DNA of 64,000 nt from Marinobacter sp. Its GTDB lineage: Bacteria > Pseudomonadota > Gammaproteobacteria > Pseudomonadales > Oleiphilaceae. Of this stretch, positions 8,852 to 17,581 are shown piece by piece. A program made the translations under genes and the position numbers. The notes under the pieces are model-generated. The model was not told the DNA's origin, did no database searches, and saw only the letters and a program-made list of their open reading frames with translations. Positions within the stretch are counted from its first letter, which is position 1, and each line of letters opens with the position of its first letter. The stretch spans positions 1 through 64,000 of the forward strand of contig NZ_JACUUB010000005.1 in assembly GCF_014859525.1 (NCBI RefSeq), written 5' to 3'.

Positions 8852-9457
8852 ATGAGCAAAGATTACCCGGTTCCTGCAGGATACCTTGAGCGTGAAACGG
8901 AAGTGAAGAAGAGCCGTTTTATTGCGCGTGTGTTTCCGGTCAGTAGTCGTGAAGAAGTGCGAGAGCGGGTAGCTGAAGCGCATCAGGATTACCCGGATGC
9001 CCGGCATGTTTGCTGGGGCTACCAGATTGGCCGGCCGGGTTCGGCCTCAGAAGCAGCGATGAACGACGATGGCGAGCCTTCAGGCACGGCCGGCAAGCCC
9101 ATCCTGAGTGTTATCCAGCATAAAGACATGGGCGATGTCCTGGTGATCGTGATCCGTTATTTCGGCGGCATCAAGTTGGGTGCCGGTGGCTTGGTTCGTG
9201 CCTATGCCGGTGCGGCTGAAAGCGTGCTCTCTGAGGTGGGTCGTGTCGTTCGGCACGCCCGTGTTCAGGCCCGGGTAGTGTTGGGCTTTGCCGATGAACA
9301 GCCGCTGAGGCACTGGTGTGAGGGGCACGAGGGAAATATCGAATCAATTGGCTACAGCGCAAAGGTGGATGTTCTGGTGTCTTTGCCGGAAATCAGACAA
9401 AGTGAATTCACAGCCTTCTGTGACGCCCAGAAGCTGGATTACCGTTTTGAAAGCTGA
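8852..9457 (+). CDS. yigZ: YigZ/IMPACT family protein
   Basis: The 201-residue product has the IMPACT N-terminal domain pattern: EVKKSRFIARVFPV, then PDARHVCWGYQIG, NDDGEPSGTAGKPILSVI and VIVIRYFGGIKLGAGGLVRAY, followed by a C-terminal ferredoxin-like domain (about residues 140-201). These are hallmark motifs of the bacterial YigZ family. The biochemical role in bacteria is not settled; the eukaryotic relative regulates Gcn2. The frame is open further upstream inside the kinase gene, but homology begins at this ATG. Confidence 0.85.
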   Translation: MSKDYPVPAGYLERETEVKKSRFIARVFPVSSREEVRERVAEAHQDYPDARHVCWGYQIGRPGSASEAAMNDDGEPSGTAGKPILSVIQHKDMGDVLVIVIRYFGGIKLGAGGLVRAYAGAAESVLSEVGRVVRHARVQARVVLGFADEQPLRHWCEGHEGNIESIGYSAKVDVLVSLPEIRQSEFTAFCDAQKLDYRFES

Positions 9458-9530
9458 CTCGCGTGGCGAACCGAACCGCTGCCGCTGGGCGTATACTGAA
9501 GAAAAGAACCTCCATGACGGGAGAAAACCT

Positions 9531-10058
9531 ATGCGTGTTCTATTTATTGCTGCCATGGTCGCCGTATTGGCAGGATGTGCCAGTAATGTTGTGACGGATT
9601 ACAACTCTGCGACGGTCTTTGGTAATTACACCAGCTGGGCTTACGCGCCTTCGCAAAAGGACTCTGAAATCACATCACTGGACGACGCGCGGGTGCGAAC
9701 AGCGGTTGAGAGAGAACTTAATCGTAAGGCTCTGCGGCAAATGCCGGATAGGGAGGCCGATTTGTTGGTGAGCTGGCAAATAGTGCCAGAAGAACGACTG
9801 GAGCAGGTTGGTGTTGGGCTTGGGCTGGGCTTTGGCCGTGGAAATTTCGGTTGGGGCGTGTCGGCCCCGCCACCAGTCCGGGAAATCACCGAAGGTAAAC
9901 TGGTGGTCGAACTGGCCGATCGTAGAAGTTCTGAAGTCATCTGGCGTGCCGCCAGTCGACGCTACCTTAACGAAAACCAGTCTCCGGAAACGCGGCGCAA
10001 GTTGATCGATGAGGTTGTCGCGGAAATGTTTTCCAAATACCCTCCGGGCCTGAACTGA
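9531..10058 (+). CDS. DUF4136 lipoprotein
   Basis: This 175-residue protein begins with a lipoprotein signal, MRVLFIAAMVAVLAGC, with lipobox LAGC at residues 13-16. The mature part matches the DUF4136 pattern: a YTSWAYAPS segment, RTAVERELNRKALRQM, DLLVSWQIVPEE, a Gly-rich FGRGNFGWG stretch, and KLVVELADRRSSEVIWRAAS. The ATG has GGGAGA upstream; a longer open frame exists upstream but lacks a signal. Family members are outer-membrane or periplasmic lipoproteins of unknown role. Confidence 0.75.
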   Translation: MRVLFIAAMVAVLAGCASNVVTDYNSATVFGNYTSWAYAPSQKDSEITSLDDARVRTAVERELNRKALRQMPDREADLLVSWQIVPEERLEQVGVGLGLGFGRGNFGWGVSAPPPVREITEGKLVVELADRRSSEVIWRAASRRYLNENQSPETRRKLIDEVVAEMFSKYPPGLN

Positions 10059-10079
10059 TTATCAGACAGGATTCGCGTC

Positions 10080-10439
10080 ATGGGCATGAAGAAACGAGAA
10101 GGTGGCCTGGTCTTTTCCACGGAACAGGGCCGTATGTGCCCGCAGTGCCGGAACCCGGTTGCCGAGTGTACTTGCGGGCAAGCGGAACGGCCGGCGGGTG
10201 ATGGTGTTGTTCGGGTCAGTCGGGAAACCAAAGGCCGAAAGGGCAAAGGCGTTACGCTGATTGCCGGGATCCCCCTGGATGATAAAGAACTGAAGGCCTA
10301 CGCCAAACTGCTAAAAGCCAAATGCGGCACAGGTGGTACAGTAAAAGACGGCGTGGTGGAGATTCAAGGCGATCAGAGAGACCTTCTGGTGCCGCTGCTG
10401 GAGCAGAAAGGCTGGACGGTAAAACGGTCCGGCGGCTGA
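10080..10439 (+). CDS. yciH: SUI1/YciH-family translation factor with a Cys cluster
   Basis: This 119-residue protein carries a C-terminal SUI1/eIF1 domain (about residues 45-118): RETKGRKGKGVTLIAGIPLDD, LKAKCGTGGTVKDGVVEIQGDQ and LLEQKGWTVKRSGG. These are the conserved eIF1-like loop and beta strands. The N-terminus adds a CPQCRNPVAECTC motif (four Cys), which could bind zinc; E. coli YciH has no such cluster as I recall it. An ATG two codons downstream is an alternative start. Family members influence start-codon fidelity. Confidence 0.8.
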   Translation: MGMKKREGGLVFSTEQGRMCPQCRNPVAECTCGQAERPAGDGVVRVSRETKGRKGKGVTLIAGIPLDDKELKAYAKLLKAKCGTGGTVKDGVVEIQGDQRDLLVPLLEQKGWTVKRSGG

Positions 10440-10474
10440 CGTGTAACTAAACACAATTGTTGAGGGGAGCAGGT

Positions 10475-11728
10475 ATGCATGTACTGGTACTGGGGGCCGG
10501 GGTCGTTGGCGTTACGACGGCCTGGTATCTTCAGGCGCAGGGCCATCAGGTAACGGTGATTGATCGCCAAAGCATGTCCGGCCTGGAAACCAGTTATGCC
10601 AATGGTGGTCAGATTTCGGTATCTCACGCAGAGCCCTGGGCCAATCCCTCCGCGCCTTTGAAGGTGCTGAAGTGGCTTTTTCAGCCGGATGCTCCCTTGC
10701 TGTTCCGTCCACGACTGGATCCGTACCAGTGGCGCTGGGCACTGTCTTTCCTGACGCAGTGCACCTCGGCTAAAGCCGCCCATAACATCCGCCAGATGGT
10801 GAATCTGGGCACTTACAGCCGAGCCCAATTGCAGGCCTTACGCAAAGAGATGGATCTTGACTACGACCATCTTGAGAAAGGTATTCTGCATTTTTACACC
10901 AATCCCGCGGAATTCGACGCCGCCCTGGAACCCGCCCGTATCATGCGAAGTCAGGGCTGTGATCGGCAGGTGATTGATGCTGATCAAGCTGTGCAACGGG
11001 AGCCGGCGCTGGCGCCGATACGCCATCGCATTGTCGGAGCGACCTACACTGCCGACGATGAGAGCGGCGATGCTCGGAAGTTCACCCAAGCGCTCGCTCG
11101 CCATTGTGAAAAAGCGGGCGTGCAGTTTGTCTACGGGACGGAAGTGCTGGATTTTGATCGTACTGGCGACCGAATACTGGGTGTCCAGGTTCTCAGCGAG
11201 GGCAAACATCAGACGTTGCGGGCCGACAATTATGTGCTGAGCCTTGGCAGCTTCAGCGCCATTCTGGCCCGCAGGCTTGGGCTGTTCCTGAATATCTATC
11301 CGGCCAAGGGGTATTCGATTACCGTGCCGGTAAAAAATCAGGATGCGGCGTTTAACGTCAGTTTGACGGATGACGAATACAAGTTGGTGTACTCAAGGTT
11401 GGGTGACCGCATAAGAGTGGCTGGAACGGCTGAACTGAATGGTTATACCCGTGACCTGAATTATACCCGGTGCCGGGCGATTGTCCGCCGGGCGGCGGAA
11501 ATCATGCCGGAGGCGGGCCAGTGGGATCAGGCAGAGTTCTGGACCGGACTGCGGCCGACCACACCGTCCAATGTGCCCTATGTTGGCAAAAGCCATTTTG
11601 CCAACCTGTACCTGAATACCGGGCACGGCACCCTGGGCTGGACCCACTCCTGCGGCTCCGCAGCGGCCCTGGCCGATATCCTTGGCGGGCGAAAGCCTGA
11701 GGTGGACTTTACGTTTTCCGGATTGTGA
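10475..11728 (+). CDS. dadA: D-amino acid dehydrogenase, FAD-dependent
   Basis: The 417-residue enzyme oxidatively deaminates D-amino acids and passes electrons to the respiratory chain. The FAD-binding dinucleotide fold is at the N-terminus (VLVLGAGVVGVTTAWYL, acidic end VIDRQ). DadA-type features follow: LETSYANGGQISVSHAEPWANP, YPAKGYSITVPV, and a C-terminal FAD segment FWTGLRPTTPSNVPYVG with NTGHGTLGWTHSCGSA. The ATG at 10475 has AGGGGAGCAGG in front. Alanine racemase, its frequent partner, is not adjacent here. Confidence 0.88.
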   Translation: MHVLVLGAGVVGVTTAWYLQAQGHQVTVIDRQSMSGLETSYANGGQISVSHAEPWANPSAPLKVLKWLFQPDAPLLFRPRLDPYQWRWALSFLTQCTSAKAAHNIRQMVNLGTYSRAQLQALRKEMDLDYDHLEKGILHFYTNPAEFDAALEPARIMRSQGCDRQVIDADQAVQREPALAPIRHRIVGATYTADDESGDARKFTQALARHCEKAGVQFVYGTEVLDFDRTGDRILGVQVLSEGKHQTLRADNYVLSLGSFSAILARRLGLFLNIYPAKGYSITVPVKNQDAAFNVSLTDDEYKLVYSRLGDRIRVAGTAELNGYTRDLNYTRCRAIVRRAAEIMPEAGQWDQAEFWTGLRPTTPSNVPYVGKSHFANLYLNTGHGTLGWTHSCGSAAALADILGGRKPEVDFTFSGL

Positions 11729-11748
11729 CACGATGCGCTTATGATCGG

Positions 11749-11769
11749 GATCAGGGTTCGTCCCTGATC
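11749..11769. terminator. Hairpin after dadA
   Basis: An 8-bp perfect stem GATCAGGG/CCCTGATC with a 5-nt loop lies 20 bp after dadA. The downstream sequence is only moderately T-rich (GCTAATTTGGCTTTT), so termination efficiency is uncertain. Confidence 0.55.
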
Positions 11770-11856
11770 TGCTAATTTGGCTTTTCGACCGCCTTCCTTT
11801 CCCTTCCTTCTCTTTAATCTTGTGAACCCGTTGATACGTCATAGTCGTCCAATAAT

Positions 11857-11889
11857 ATTTCAAAATGAAATTCAAAATTTCAAAATGAA
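11857..11889. repeat. TTCAAAAT direct repeats, candidate activator site
   Basis: TTCAAAAT occurs three times (starting at 11859, 11871 and 11879). The longer unit ATTTCAAAATGAA occurs twice with starts exactly 20 bp apart, two helical turns. The block lies about 100-135 bp upstream of the sigma-54 promoter, the usual distance for an enhancer-binding protein site. The binding protein is inferred to be the PrpR_N-type activator of this operon. Confidence 0.45.
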
Positions 11890-11928
11890 TGTTTTTGGGT
11901 GAGTTGACGGATCGCCTGTAATGGTTTG

Positions 11929-11938
11929 TGCGTACGCA
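11929..11938. promoter_or_regulatory. TGCGTACGCA palindrome
   Basis: A perfect 10-bp palindrome sits about 53 bp upstream of the sigma-54 -24 element. The same core occurs as TTGCGTACGCAA before the chemoreceptor gene near 49.8 kb. It may be an operator; no regulator is identified. Confidence 0.35.
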
Positions 11939-11990
11939 ATAATCCCTATTTTTCAGTCTCTTGAATGGTTATCTGGAATTATTTTGATAG

Positions 11991-12006
11991 TTGGCACCCG
12001 CTTTGC
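11991..12006 (+). promoter_or_regulatory. Sigma-54 promoter of the catabolic operon
   Basis: TTGGCACCCGCTTTGC agrees with the -24/-12 consensus (YTGGCACG-N4-TTGC) apart from one base after GGCAC, with the GG and GC dinucleotides correctly spaced. Transcription would start about 60 bp before the CoA-transferase ATG. A sigma-54 activator gene at the end of the same operon supports the call. Confidence 0.85.
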
Positions 12007-12078
12007 GTTGTAGGTTGAAAACGCTCCATCGCGTTTATGTACAAATACATCAATACAACAACCGTGTGCTGACTGATT

Positions 12079-13284
12079 ATGACTAAACCACTGGAAGGCG
12101 TTCGGATCATCGATTTGACGCATATGCTGTCTGGCCCATACGCGGGCATGCTGCTGGCAGATATGGGTGCAGACTCCATCAAGGTCGAGCCGCTGAAAGG
12201 AGAGGGCACACGCTCACTCCTCGCCAAAGATCCACGAAACTCCCACAACGGCCAGGGCGCCTACTTCATCACCCTGAATCGAAATAAGAAAAGCGTCTGT
12301 ATCGATCTCAAGTCAGAAGATGGTCTTGCCACCTTCTACGACCTGGTCAAAAACGCCGACGTTGTTCTCGATAATTTCTCCGCCGGTGTACCGGCCAAGC
12401 TCAAAATTGACCACGAGCATCTCGCCAAGATTAATCCGCAGATTATCACTTGTTCCGTGACCGGTTTTGGCCAAGCCGGACCTAATTTCCAGCGACCAGC
12501 CTTTGACCAGGTTGTTCAAGGTATCGGCGGTGGAATGTCCATTACCGGTCACGACGAAGAGCATCCGGCCCGAGCTGGCATTCCTATCGGTGATTTGGGT
12601 GGCGGCATGTTTGCCGTAATGGGCATTCTTGCTGCGCTGCATTCCCGAACCGTTAATGGTTACGGCCAGCATGTCGATATTTCGATGCTCGACTGCCAGA
12701 TCAGTATGTTGAATTACATGGCCACCATGTACTTTCTCAGCGGTGACAACCCGACGCCCATTGGCAATGGTCACTTTGTTCACGTGCCATACGATGCTTA
12801 CAGAACAAGCAACGGTTTTGTCATTATCGCCGTTATTTTTGATAGTTTTTGGGACAATCTGGTAGAGCTGCTTGGCATTGATGAGCTCCGGGACTCAAAG
12901 TACAGAACCCAGCCGGGCCGTTTCGCAGACAAGCACAAAATTAATGGCATTCTCACCGAACTTCTGAAAACGGACACCACAGAACACTGGGTAGAGCGTC
13001 TATCCAGTGCGCGCATCCCCTGTGCGCCCGTCAACAAATTCTCAGACGCCCTGAGCGACCCGCAAGTTCTGTTTCGCAATATGGTGGTCGACATTCCGCA
13101 AGCGGACGGCGGCGCCGTCAAGGCGCCAGGCAACCCGATCAAGCTCAGTATTGATTCATCCGAGTCGTTCACCGCCCCTCCTCTTCTTGGGCAGCACACC
13201 GAAGAAGTCTTGCGGTCACTTGGCTACAGCGATCAGCGAATTGCAGAGCTAAAAGCGATTCAGGCCATTGGTTGGGGGGAATGA
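12079..13284 (+). CDS. Class III CoA-transferase (CaiB/BaiF family)
   Basis: The 401-residue enzyme has the family III N-terminus (MTKPLEGVRIIDLTHMLSGPYAGMLLADMGADSIKVEP) and NRNKKSVCIDLKSEDG. The region DFNFS-like VLDNFSAGVPAKLKIDHEHL contains the usual catalytic-Asp strand neighbourhood. ITCSVTGFGQAGPNFQRPAFDQVVQGIGGGMSITG and IGDLGGGMFAVMGILAALHSR are also typical. Such enzymes move CoA between carboxylic acids, including succinyl-CoA to citramalate, benzylsuccinate or formyl/oxalate. It is the first gene after the sigma-54 promoter. The adjacent HMG-CoA-lyase-like gene suggests a hydroxy-diacid such as citramalate as acceptor; the substrate is inferred. Confidence 0.85.
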   Translation: MTKPLEGVRIIDLTHMLSGPYAGMLLADMGADSIKVEPLKGEGTRSLLAKDPRNSHNGQGAYFITLNRNKKSVCIDLKSEDGLATFYDLVKNADVVLDNFSAGVPAKLKIDHEHLAKINPQIITCSVTGFGQAGPNFQRPAFDQVVQGIGGGMSITGHDEEHPARAGIPIGDLGGGMFAVMGILAALHSRTVNGYGQHVDISMLDCQISMLNYMATMYFLSGDNPTPIGNGHFVHVPYDAYRTSNGFVIIAVIFDSFWDNLVELLGIDELRDSKYRTQPGRFADKHKINGILTELLKTDTTEHWVERLSSARIPCAPVNKFSDALSDPQVLFRNMVVDIPQADGGAVKAPGNPIKLSIDSSESFTAPPLLGQHTEEVLRSLGYSDQRIAELKAIQAIGWGE

Positions 13285-13285
13285 T

Positions 13286-14209
13286 ATGAACATTCGAGTT
13301 AATGAGGTCGGGCCAAGAGATGGCCTCCAGAGTCAGGGTAAAACTCTGACCGTTGATGCGCGCGCGCGTCTTATCGAGGCTCTGGTCGGGGCTGGATTGA
13401 ACAATATTGAAGCCGGCAGCTTTGTGTCGCCCAAAGCGGTGCCGCAGATGGCGGGTACTGCAGAATTGTTTGCCCGGTTGCCTGCAAAAGAGCGGGTTCG
13501 CTACGCCGGGCTTGTACCGAATATGAAGGGTTACCAGCTGGCGACAGCGGCCGGTGCGAAAGTGGTCAACGTGGTGCTCTCGGTGACCGACACGATGAAT
13601 CAGAAAAACATTCGGATGTCGCTGGACGAGACCGCATCAGTTTGTGGTGCAGTTGTGGAGCGCGGTCGGAACGAAGGTGTGGATGTTCAAGCCTACCTGG
13701 CGGTGGCTTTTGAATGCCCGTTTGAAGGACTTGTGGATCCAGAAGTCGTTGCCCGTTACGCCAGTCAGATGAATGCCGCCGGCGCTACCAAAATCATCAT
13801 CGCCGATACAATTGGTGCTGCGAACCCGGCCCACGTTCAACGCCTGCTCGACCTCGTTATCCCTCACGTTGGTGCAGAAAAGCTGTCCTGCCACTTCCAT
13901 GACACCCGAGGCATGGCCCTGGCAAATATTACCGCCGCAGTGGGTCGCGGAGTGCTCGAGTTTGATTCGTCTATCGGCGGTCTGGGTGGATGCCCTTTCT
14001 CTCCGGGAGCGACTGGCAATGTCGCCACCGAAGATGTCGTGCTCTTGCTGAATAGCATGGGCTATGACACGGGCATTGACCCCCTCGATCTGGTGCCTGT
14101 GGTCAAGCTGGCGGAAGAGCTCACCAGCGTGCCTCTTGGGGGTAAGAGTTTTCGTTGGTTAAGCCAGCAGTATACCAAGCTACGAGGAGACATTCGTCAT
14201 GGTAGCTAA
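13286..14209 (+). CDS. HMG-CoA lyase family protein, possible citramalyl-CoA-type lyase
   Basis: This 307-residue TIM-barrel enzyme opens with NEVGPRDGLQSQGK, the HMG-CoA lyase metal/substrate motif (the R and D of GPRDGLQ). HFHDTRGMALAN contains the two metal-ligand histidines, and GGLGGCPFSPGATGNVATEDVV carries the catalytic-loop Cys. Family members cleave 3-hydroxy-3-methylglutaryl-CoA, and some cleave (R)-citramalyl-CoA to acetyl-CoA and pyruvate. The CoA-transferase gene ends 1 bp before its ATG, so the acid-activation and cleavage steps are probably coupled. GGGGGGA lies just upstream. Leucine catabolism is the alternative reading, but no other leucine-catabolic gene is present. Confidence 0.85.
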   Translation: MNIRVNEVGPRDGLQSQGKTLTVDARARLIEALVGAGLNNIEAGSFVSPKAVPQMAGTAELFARLPAKERVRYAGLVPNMKGYQLATAAGAKVVNVVLSVTDTMNQKNIRMSLDETASVCGAVVERGRNEGVDVQAYLAVAFECPFEGLVDPEVVARYASQMNAAGATKIIIADTIGAANPAHVQRLLDLVIPHVGAEKLSCHFHDTRGMALANITAAVGRGVLEFDSSIGGLGGCPFSPGATGNVATEDVVLLLNSMGYDTGIDPLDLVPVVKLAEELTSVPLGGKSFRWLSQQYTKLRGDIRHGS

Positions 14210-15188
14210 GGTGATGAGAGTCGCTGCTCAGCTGGCGCCTTGGGCCATCGTCGGGGGACTGGCTTACGCCGCAGCTTTTATCAGGCCAAGTGTTGAGCCG
14301 CTGCCACTGCCACAACCTCTGAACGAGCCCCGCGACCTATTCTACGATGTCAGCGTTTCCGATTCAGGGCACTACTGGTTTGCCGGTAACAACGGTCTTG
14401 TGCTCGAGGCTGGTAAAACGCTCGAAAACTGGCGCCGTCATGAGATGCCGGAGGTGGTCAATCTGCAGGGCATAGCGTCGGCTGATAACGGCACCGTTGT
14501 GGCTGTTGGTAACGCTGGATGGACCTTTCGTAAACACCGCGACGAAGAATGGAAATCGTTGCAGTTGCCGGTTTCGGAGATTGCCGGAAAGCTCATCAAA
14601 CTCGCGTGGATAGATGGCCATTTCTGGGCGATTGGCGAGATGGGTGCGATTTTCCGCTCTGATCATCGGGCTGAGGAATGGGAAAAACTCAGTATTGAAG
14701 GCGACGTGGCTTTAAACGACATCACCCGGGCTATAAGCGGTGATCTGTGGATAACGGCGGAGTTTGGAACGCTTTATCACTCCCGTGATGGAGGCCGGTC
14801 CTGGGACAGCGTTGAGCTTGGGCAGGAGAGCCTGCGTTCAGTGGAGTTTTACGGTGATCAGGGAATCATCGTTGGTAACGGCGGTGTGATTTTCCAGAGC
14901 CTGGACAGCGGTGCTACATGGCAGCCCGTCAGCTCTCCCACCAATGAGCATTTGTACGACGTCATTCGTGATGACGGACGCTGGCTGGCGACCGGCAACG
15001 GCGGTGTGCTTCTCGGCTCTGAAGATGGTGCCCTTTGGGAGCTTATCCAACCCCATAATTTTGCGAACGGCTATCACGCCCGCCTTTTGCCCTCGGGCGA
15101 TGGTGTCGTGGTCGCAGGCCAGACCATAGGTTTGCTTTCCGGTGGTGATTGGCAGGTTTGGCCTGACGATATGGTAGGGGATATTTAA
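14199..15188 (+). CDS. YCF48/BNR-repeat beta-propeller protein
   Basis: The 329-residue protein has an N-terminal membrane anchor or signal (LAPWAIVGGLAYAAAFI, residues about 10-28) and then repeated propeller blades of the YCF48/HCF136 type. Examples are HYWFAGNNGLVLEAG, VVAVGNAGWTFRKHRDEEW, FWAIGEMGAIFRSDH, SLDSGATWQPVSS and WLATGNGGVLLGSEDGALWE. It overlaps the upstream lyase by 11 bp and is followed 2 bp later by the RND gene. In many proteobacteria a YCF48 protein accompanies an RND transporter with DUF1302 and DUF1329 proteins; its exact role is not known. Confidence 0.8.
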   Translation: MVAKVMRVAAQLAPWAIVGGLAYAAAFIRPSVEPLPLPQPLNEPRDLFYDVSVSDSGHYWFAGNNGLVLEAGKTLENWRRHEMPEVVNLQGIASADNGTVVAVGNAGWTFRKHRDEEWKSLQLPVSEIAGKLIKLAWIDGHFWAIGEMGAIFRSDHRAEEWEKLSIEGDVALNDITRAISGDLWITAEFGTLYHSRDGGRSWDSVELGQESLRSVEFYGDQGIIVGNGGVIFQSLDSGATWQPVSSPTNEHLYDVIRDDGRWLATGNGGVLLGSEDGALWELIQPHNFANGYHARLLPSGDGVVVAGQTIGLLSGGDWQVWPDDMVGDI

Positions 15189-15190
15189 AA

Positions 15191-17581
15191 ATGATCAGTA
15201 CATTTGCCCGATCTTTGTCCGAGTTCTGCATACGTCACCGGGTGTGGGTGTCTATCCTGATTTTTGTCAGCACGTTGCTCATGGCGCTGACCTTGCTGAA
15301 AATTGATGTCCGGACTGTGTTTAGCGACATGGTGCCGAGCAACCACGAATACGTGGATGTCCACGAGAGCTACAAAGACACATTTGGCGGTACCAACAAG
15401 GTTTCGATTCTGGTCCAGGCCCGTGAGGGTGATATTTTGACCGGGCCGATTCTGGAAGAGGTTCACCGTATTACCAGGGAACTCGCCAAGGTTCGCGGAG
15501 TAAATCCCTTTCAGGTGGTTTCTCTTGCGTCCCGCAAACTCAAGTCGGTGAGCGCGTCATCAATGGGCATCGAAAGCGTGCCGCTGATGTGGCCGGATGT
15601 ACCTCAAACCCAGGCGGGTATTGAGTCCCTGCGTGAAGCGATTATCAACAACCCGCTGGTGTATGGCATTTACGTCGAGCCTGACCTCTCCTCGACGTTG
15701 ATCCAGATGGACTTCTACGATCATCTGGTCGATTACAGCCGCATATTTCCTCAGGTTCAAGCGATTCTTGATGCCTCACCCATAGCGGACATGGTGACTC
15801 ATCACGTGGTGGGTGAGCCGGTTCTATATGGCTGGGTAGACTTCTATCTCGACGAGACCGTGATGATTGCTCTGCTCTCGTTGGGGGCGATGCTGTTTGC
15901 GCTGTTCCTGTTGAACAGGACCTGGCGGGGCACGTTGCTCCCGTTGCTCAGTGGTGTCGTGTCCACAATCTGGGCGTTGGGTATTGGTGTGTTGCTCGGG
16001 TTCAATTTCGATCCTCTGGTCATCGTGGTGGCGTTCATCATCACCGCTCGGTGCTTCAGTCATGCCGTGCAGTTGATCACCCGATTTGATGACCTCTGTG
16101 ATGGCGAGGGCGTGCAACCCCGAAAGGCCGCAGAGCAAACCATGAAAGAGCTGTTTCGGCCTGGTCTTTTGGGGTTGGTGTCGGACGCCGGTGCCATTCT
16201 TTGCGTGGTTCTGACCCCGATTCCGTTGCTCCAAAAGGTGTCAATCATTGGTGCTATCTGGGTGATGACGATAGGTTTCTCGGCGATGATCCTTACCCCG
16301 GTCATGCTGAGCTGGGTAAAGGCGCCGCTGCGAAATGCGCACCCGCTTAACTTGCGATTTCTGCTCACAGCGGTCCTGTCCCTTGCCGTCAAAGTGGTGG
16401 AGACTCGCGCCCGGTTCGTTGTGCTGCCAGTCACATTGGTGCTGGTAAGCGGTCTTGTGTTCAAAGCGACGGATCTGACCATTGGCGACGCAACAACCGG
16501 CTCACCGATACTGTGGGAAGACTCGGATTTCAACCGTGACAGCGCGCTGATAAATGCTAACTACCCCGGAACAGAGCAGATGTTCATCGTTCTTGAGGGC
16601 GAAGAGCAAGATGCGCTCAAGCGGCCGGATGTTCTGGCCTGGATGCAGGGTTTCCAGCGTCGCATGGAGCGTTTGCCGCAAGTCGGGGGCAGTGTTTCGC
16701 TGGCAGACATCGTGGTGGATGTGCGTCGTAACTTGTACGAGGGCAACCCCAGATATGGCGAACTGGGTGCCACACAAATTGAGAACGGTGAGCTGATCAG
16801 CTTTTACATGCAGGGTGCTGCTCCTGATGATCTGGCTCAGTTCGCGGACCCGCTGTTCCAGAATGGTTCGGTCATCCTGTTTTTCCGTGATCGCCAAGGT
16901 GAAACCTTGCGACAGGCTACCTACCAGATTGGCCGGTACATCGATGAAAACCCTCTTGAGGGCGTGAGTGTCCGGCTCGCAGGCGGTTCGCTGGGGATTA
17001 TTGCGGCAGTAAACGAGATTCTCTTGTCTGACCAGATTGAGGCCATCGCCCTCGCACTCCTGGTGGTCATCCTGTGCTGTCTTGGTGTCTATAGATCATC
17101 GGCCAGTGGCATCTTCTTCATCGTGCCGGTACTGATCTCCAATGTTGTCACCTTCGCCTTCATGGCGTGGCAGGGCATAGGTATGAGTATCAGCACGCTG
17201 CCAGTGGTGGCGCTCGGTATCGGTCTCGGCGTGGACTATGCCTTTTATATCGTCGATTCAGTAAAGGAATACCTGGAAAAAGATCCTGAGGCGGACCCTA
17301 TGGACGCGATTCGTCAATCCCTGTTTTCTGCCGGCCGCGGCGTGCTCCTTACGTCTGTGACCCTTGCGGCTGGCGTTTTACTCTGGTCCCTGTCTTCGCT
17401 GCGGTTTCAGGCAGAGATGGGAACCTTAATTGGGCTGTGGCTGCTCGTTTCGGCGTTTACTTCGCTGTTCGTGATGCCATCCCTGGTTCGGGTGCTGAAG
17501 CCGAAGTTCATCTTTGGTGACCGCCCCCAGACGGCCGAATCCGATCACCGGACGGAACGGCTGGCGCAATCCACCCACTGA
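15191..17581 (+). CDS. RND superfamily (MMPL-type) transporter
   Basis: This 796-residue inner-membrane protein has the duplicated RND layout: a first helix (residues about 16-36), a periplasmic loop, and a helix cluster at about 220-400. A second loop and helix cluster at about 617-770 follow. Diagnostic sequences are VVAFIITARCFSHAVQLITRFDD and PVVALGIGLGVDYAFYIVDSVKEYLE in the two helix-4-like segments. The Asp in GVDYAFY is typical of proton-driven members. No membrane-fusion protein or TolC partner is present; instead the YCF48, DUF1302 and DUF1329 genes flank it. Export or uptake of a hydrophobic compound is inferred. Confidence 0.85.
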   Translation: MISTFARSLSEFCIRHRVWVSILIFVSTLLMALTLLKIDVRTVFSDMVPSNHEYVDVHESYKDTFGGTNKVSILVQAREGDILTGPILEEVHRITRELAKVRGVNPFQVVSLASRKLKSVSASSMGIESVPLMWPDVPQTQAGIESLREAIINNPLVYGIYVEPDLSSTLIQMDFYDHLVDYSRIFPQVQAILDASPIADMVTHHVVGEPVLYGWVDFYLDETVMIALLSLGAMLFALFLLNRTWRGTLLPLLSGVVSTIWALGIGVLLGFNFDPLVIVVAFIITARCFSHAVQLITRFDDLCDGEGVQPRKAAEQTMKELFRPGLLGLVSDAGAILCVVLTPIPLLQKVSIIGAIWVMTIGFSAMILTPVMLSWVKAPLRNAHPLNLRFLLTAVLSLAVKVVETRARFVVLPVTLVLVSGLVFKATDLTIGDATTGSPILWEDSDFNRDSALINANYPGTEQMFIVLEGEEQDALKRPDVLAWMQGFQRRMERLPQVGGSVSLADIVVDVRRNLYEGNPRYGELGATQIENGELISFYMQGAAPDDLAQFADPLFQNGSVILFFRDRQGETLRQATYQIGRYIDENPLEGVSVRLAGGSLGIIAAVNEILLSDQIEAIALALLVVILCCLGVYRSSASGIFFIVPVLISNVVTFAFMAWQGIGMSISTLPVVALGIGLGVDYAFYIVDSVKEYLEKDPEADPMDAIRQSLFSAGRGVLLTSVTLAAGVLLWSLSSLRFQAEMGTLIGLWLLVSAFTSLFVMPSLVRVLKPKFIFGDRPQTAESDHRTERLAQSTH

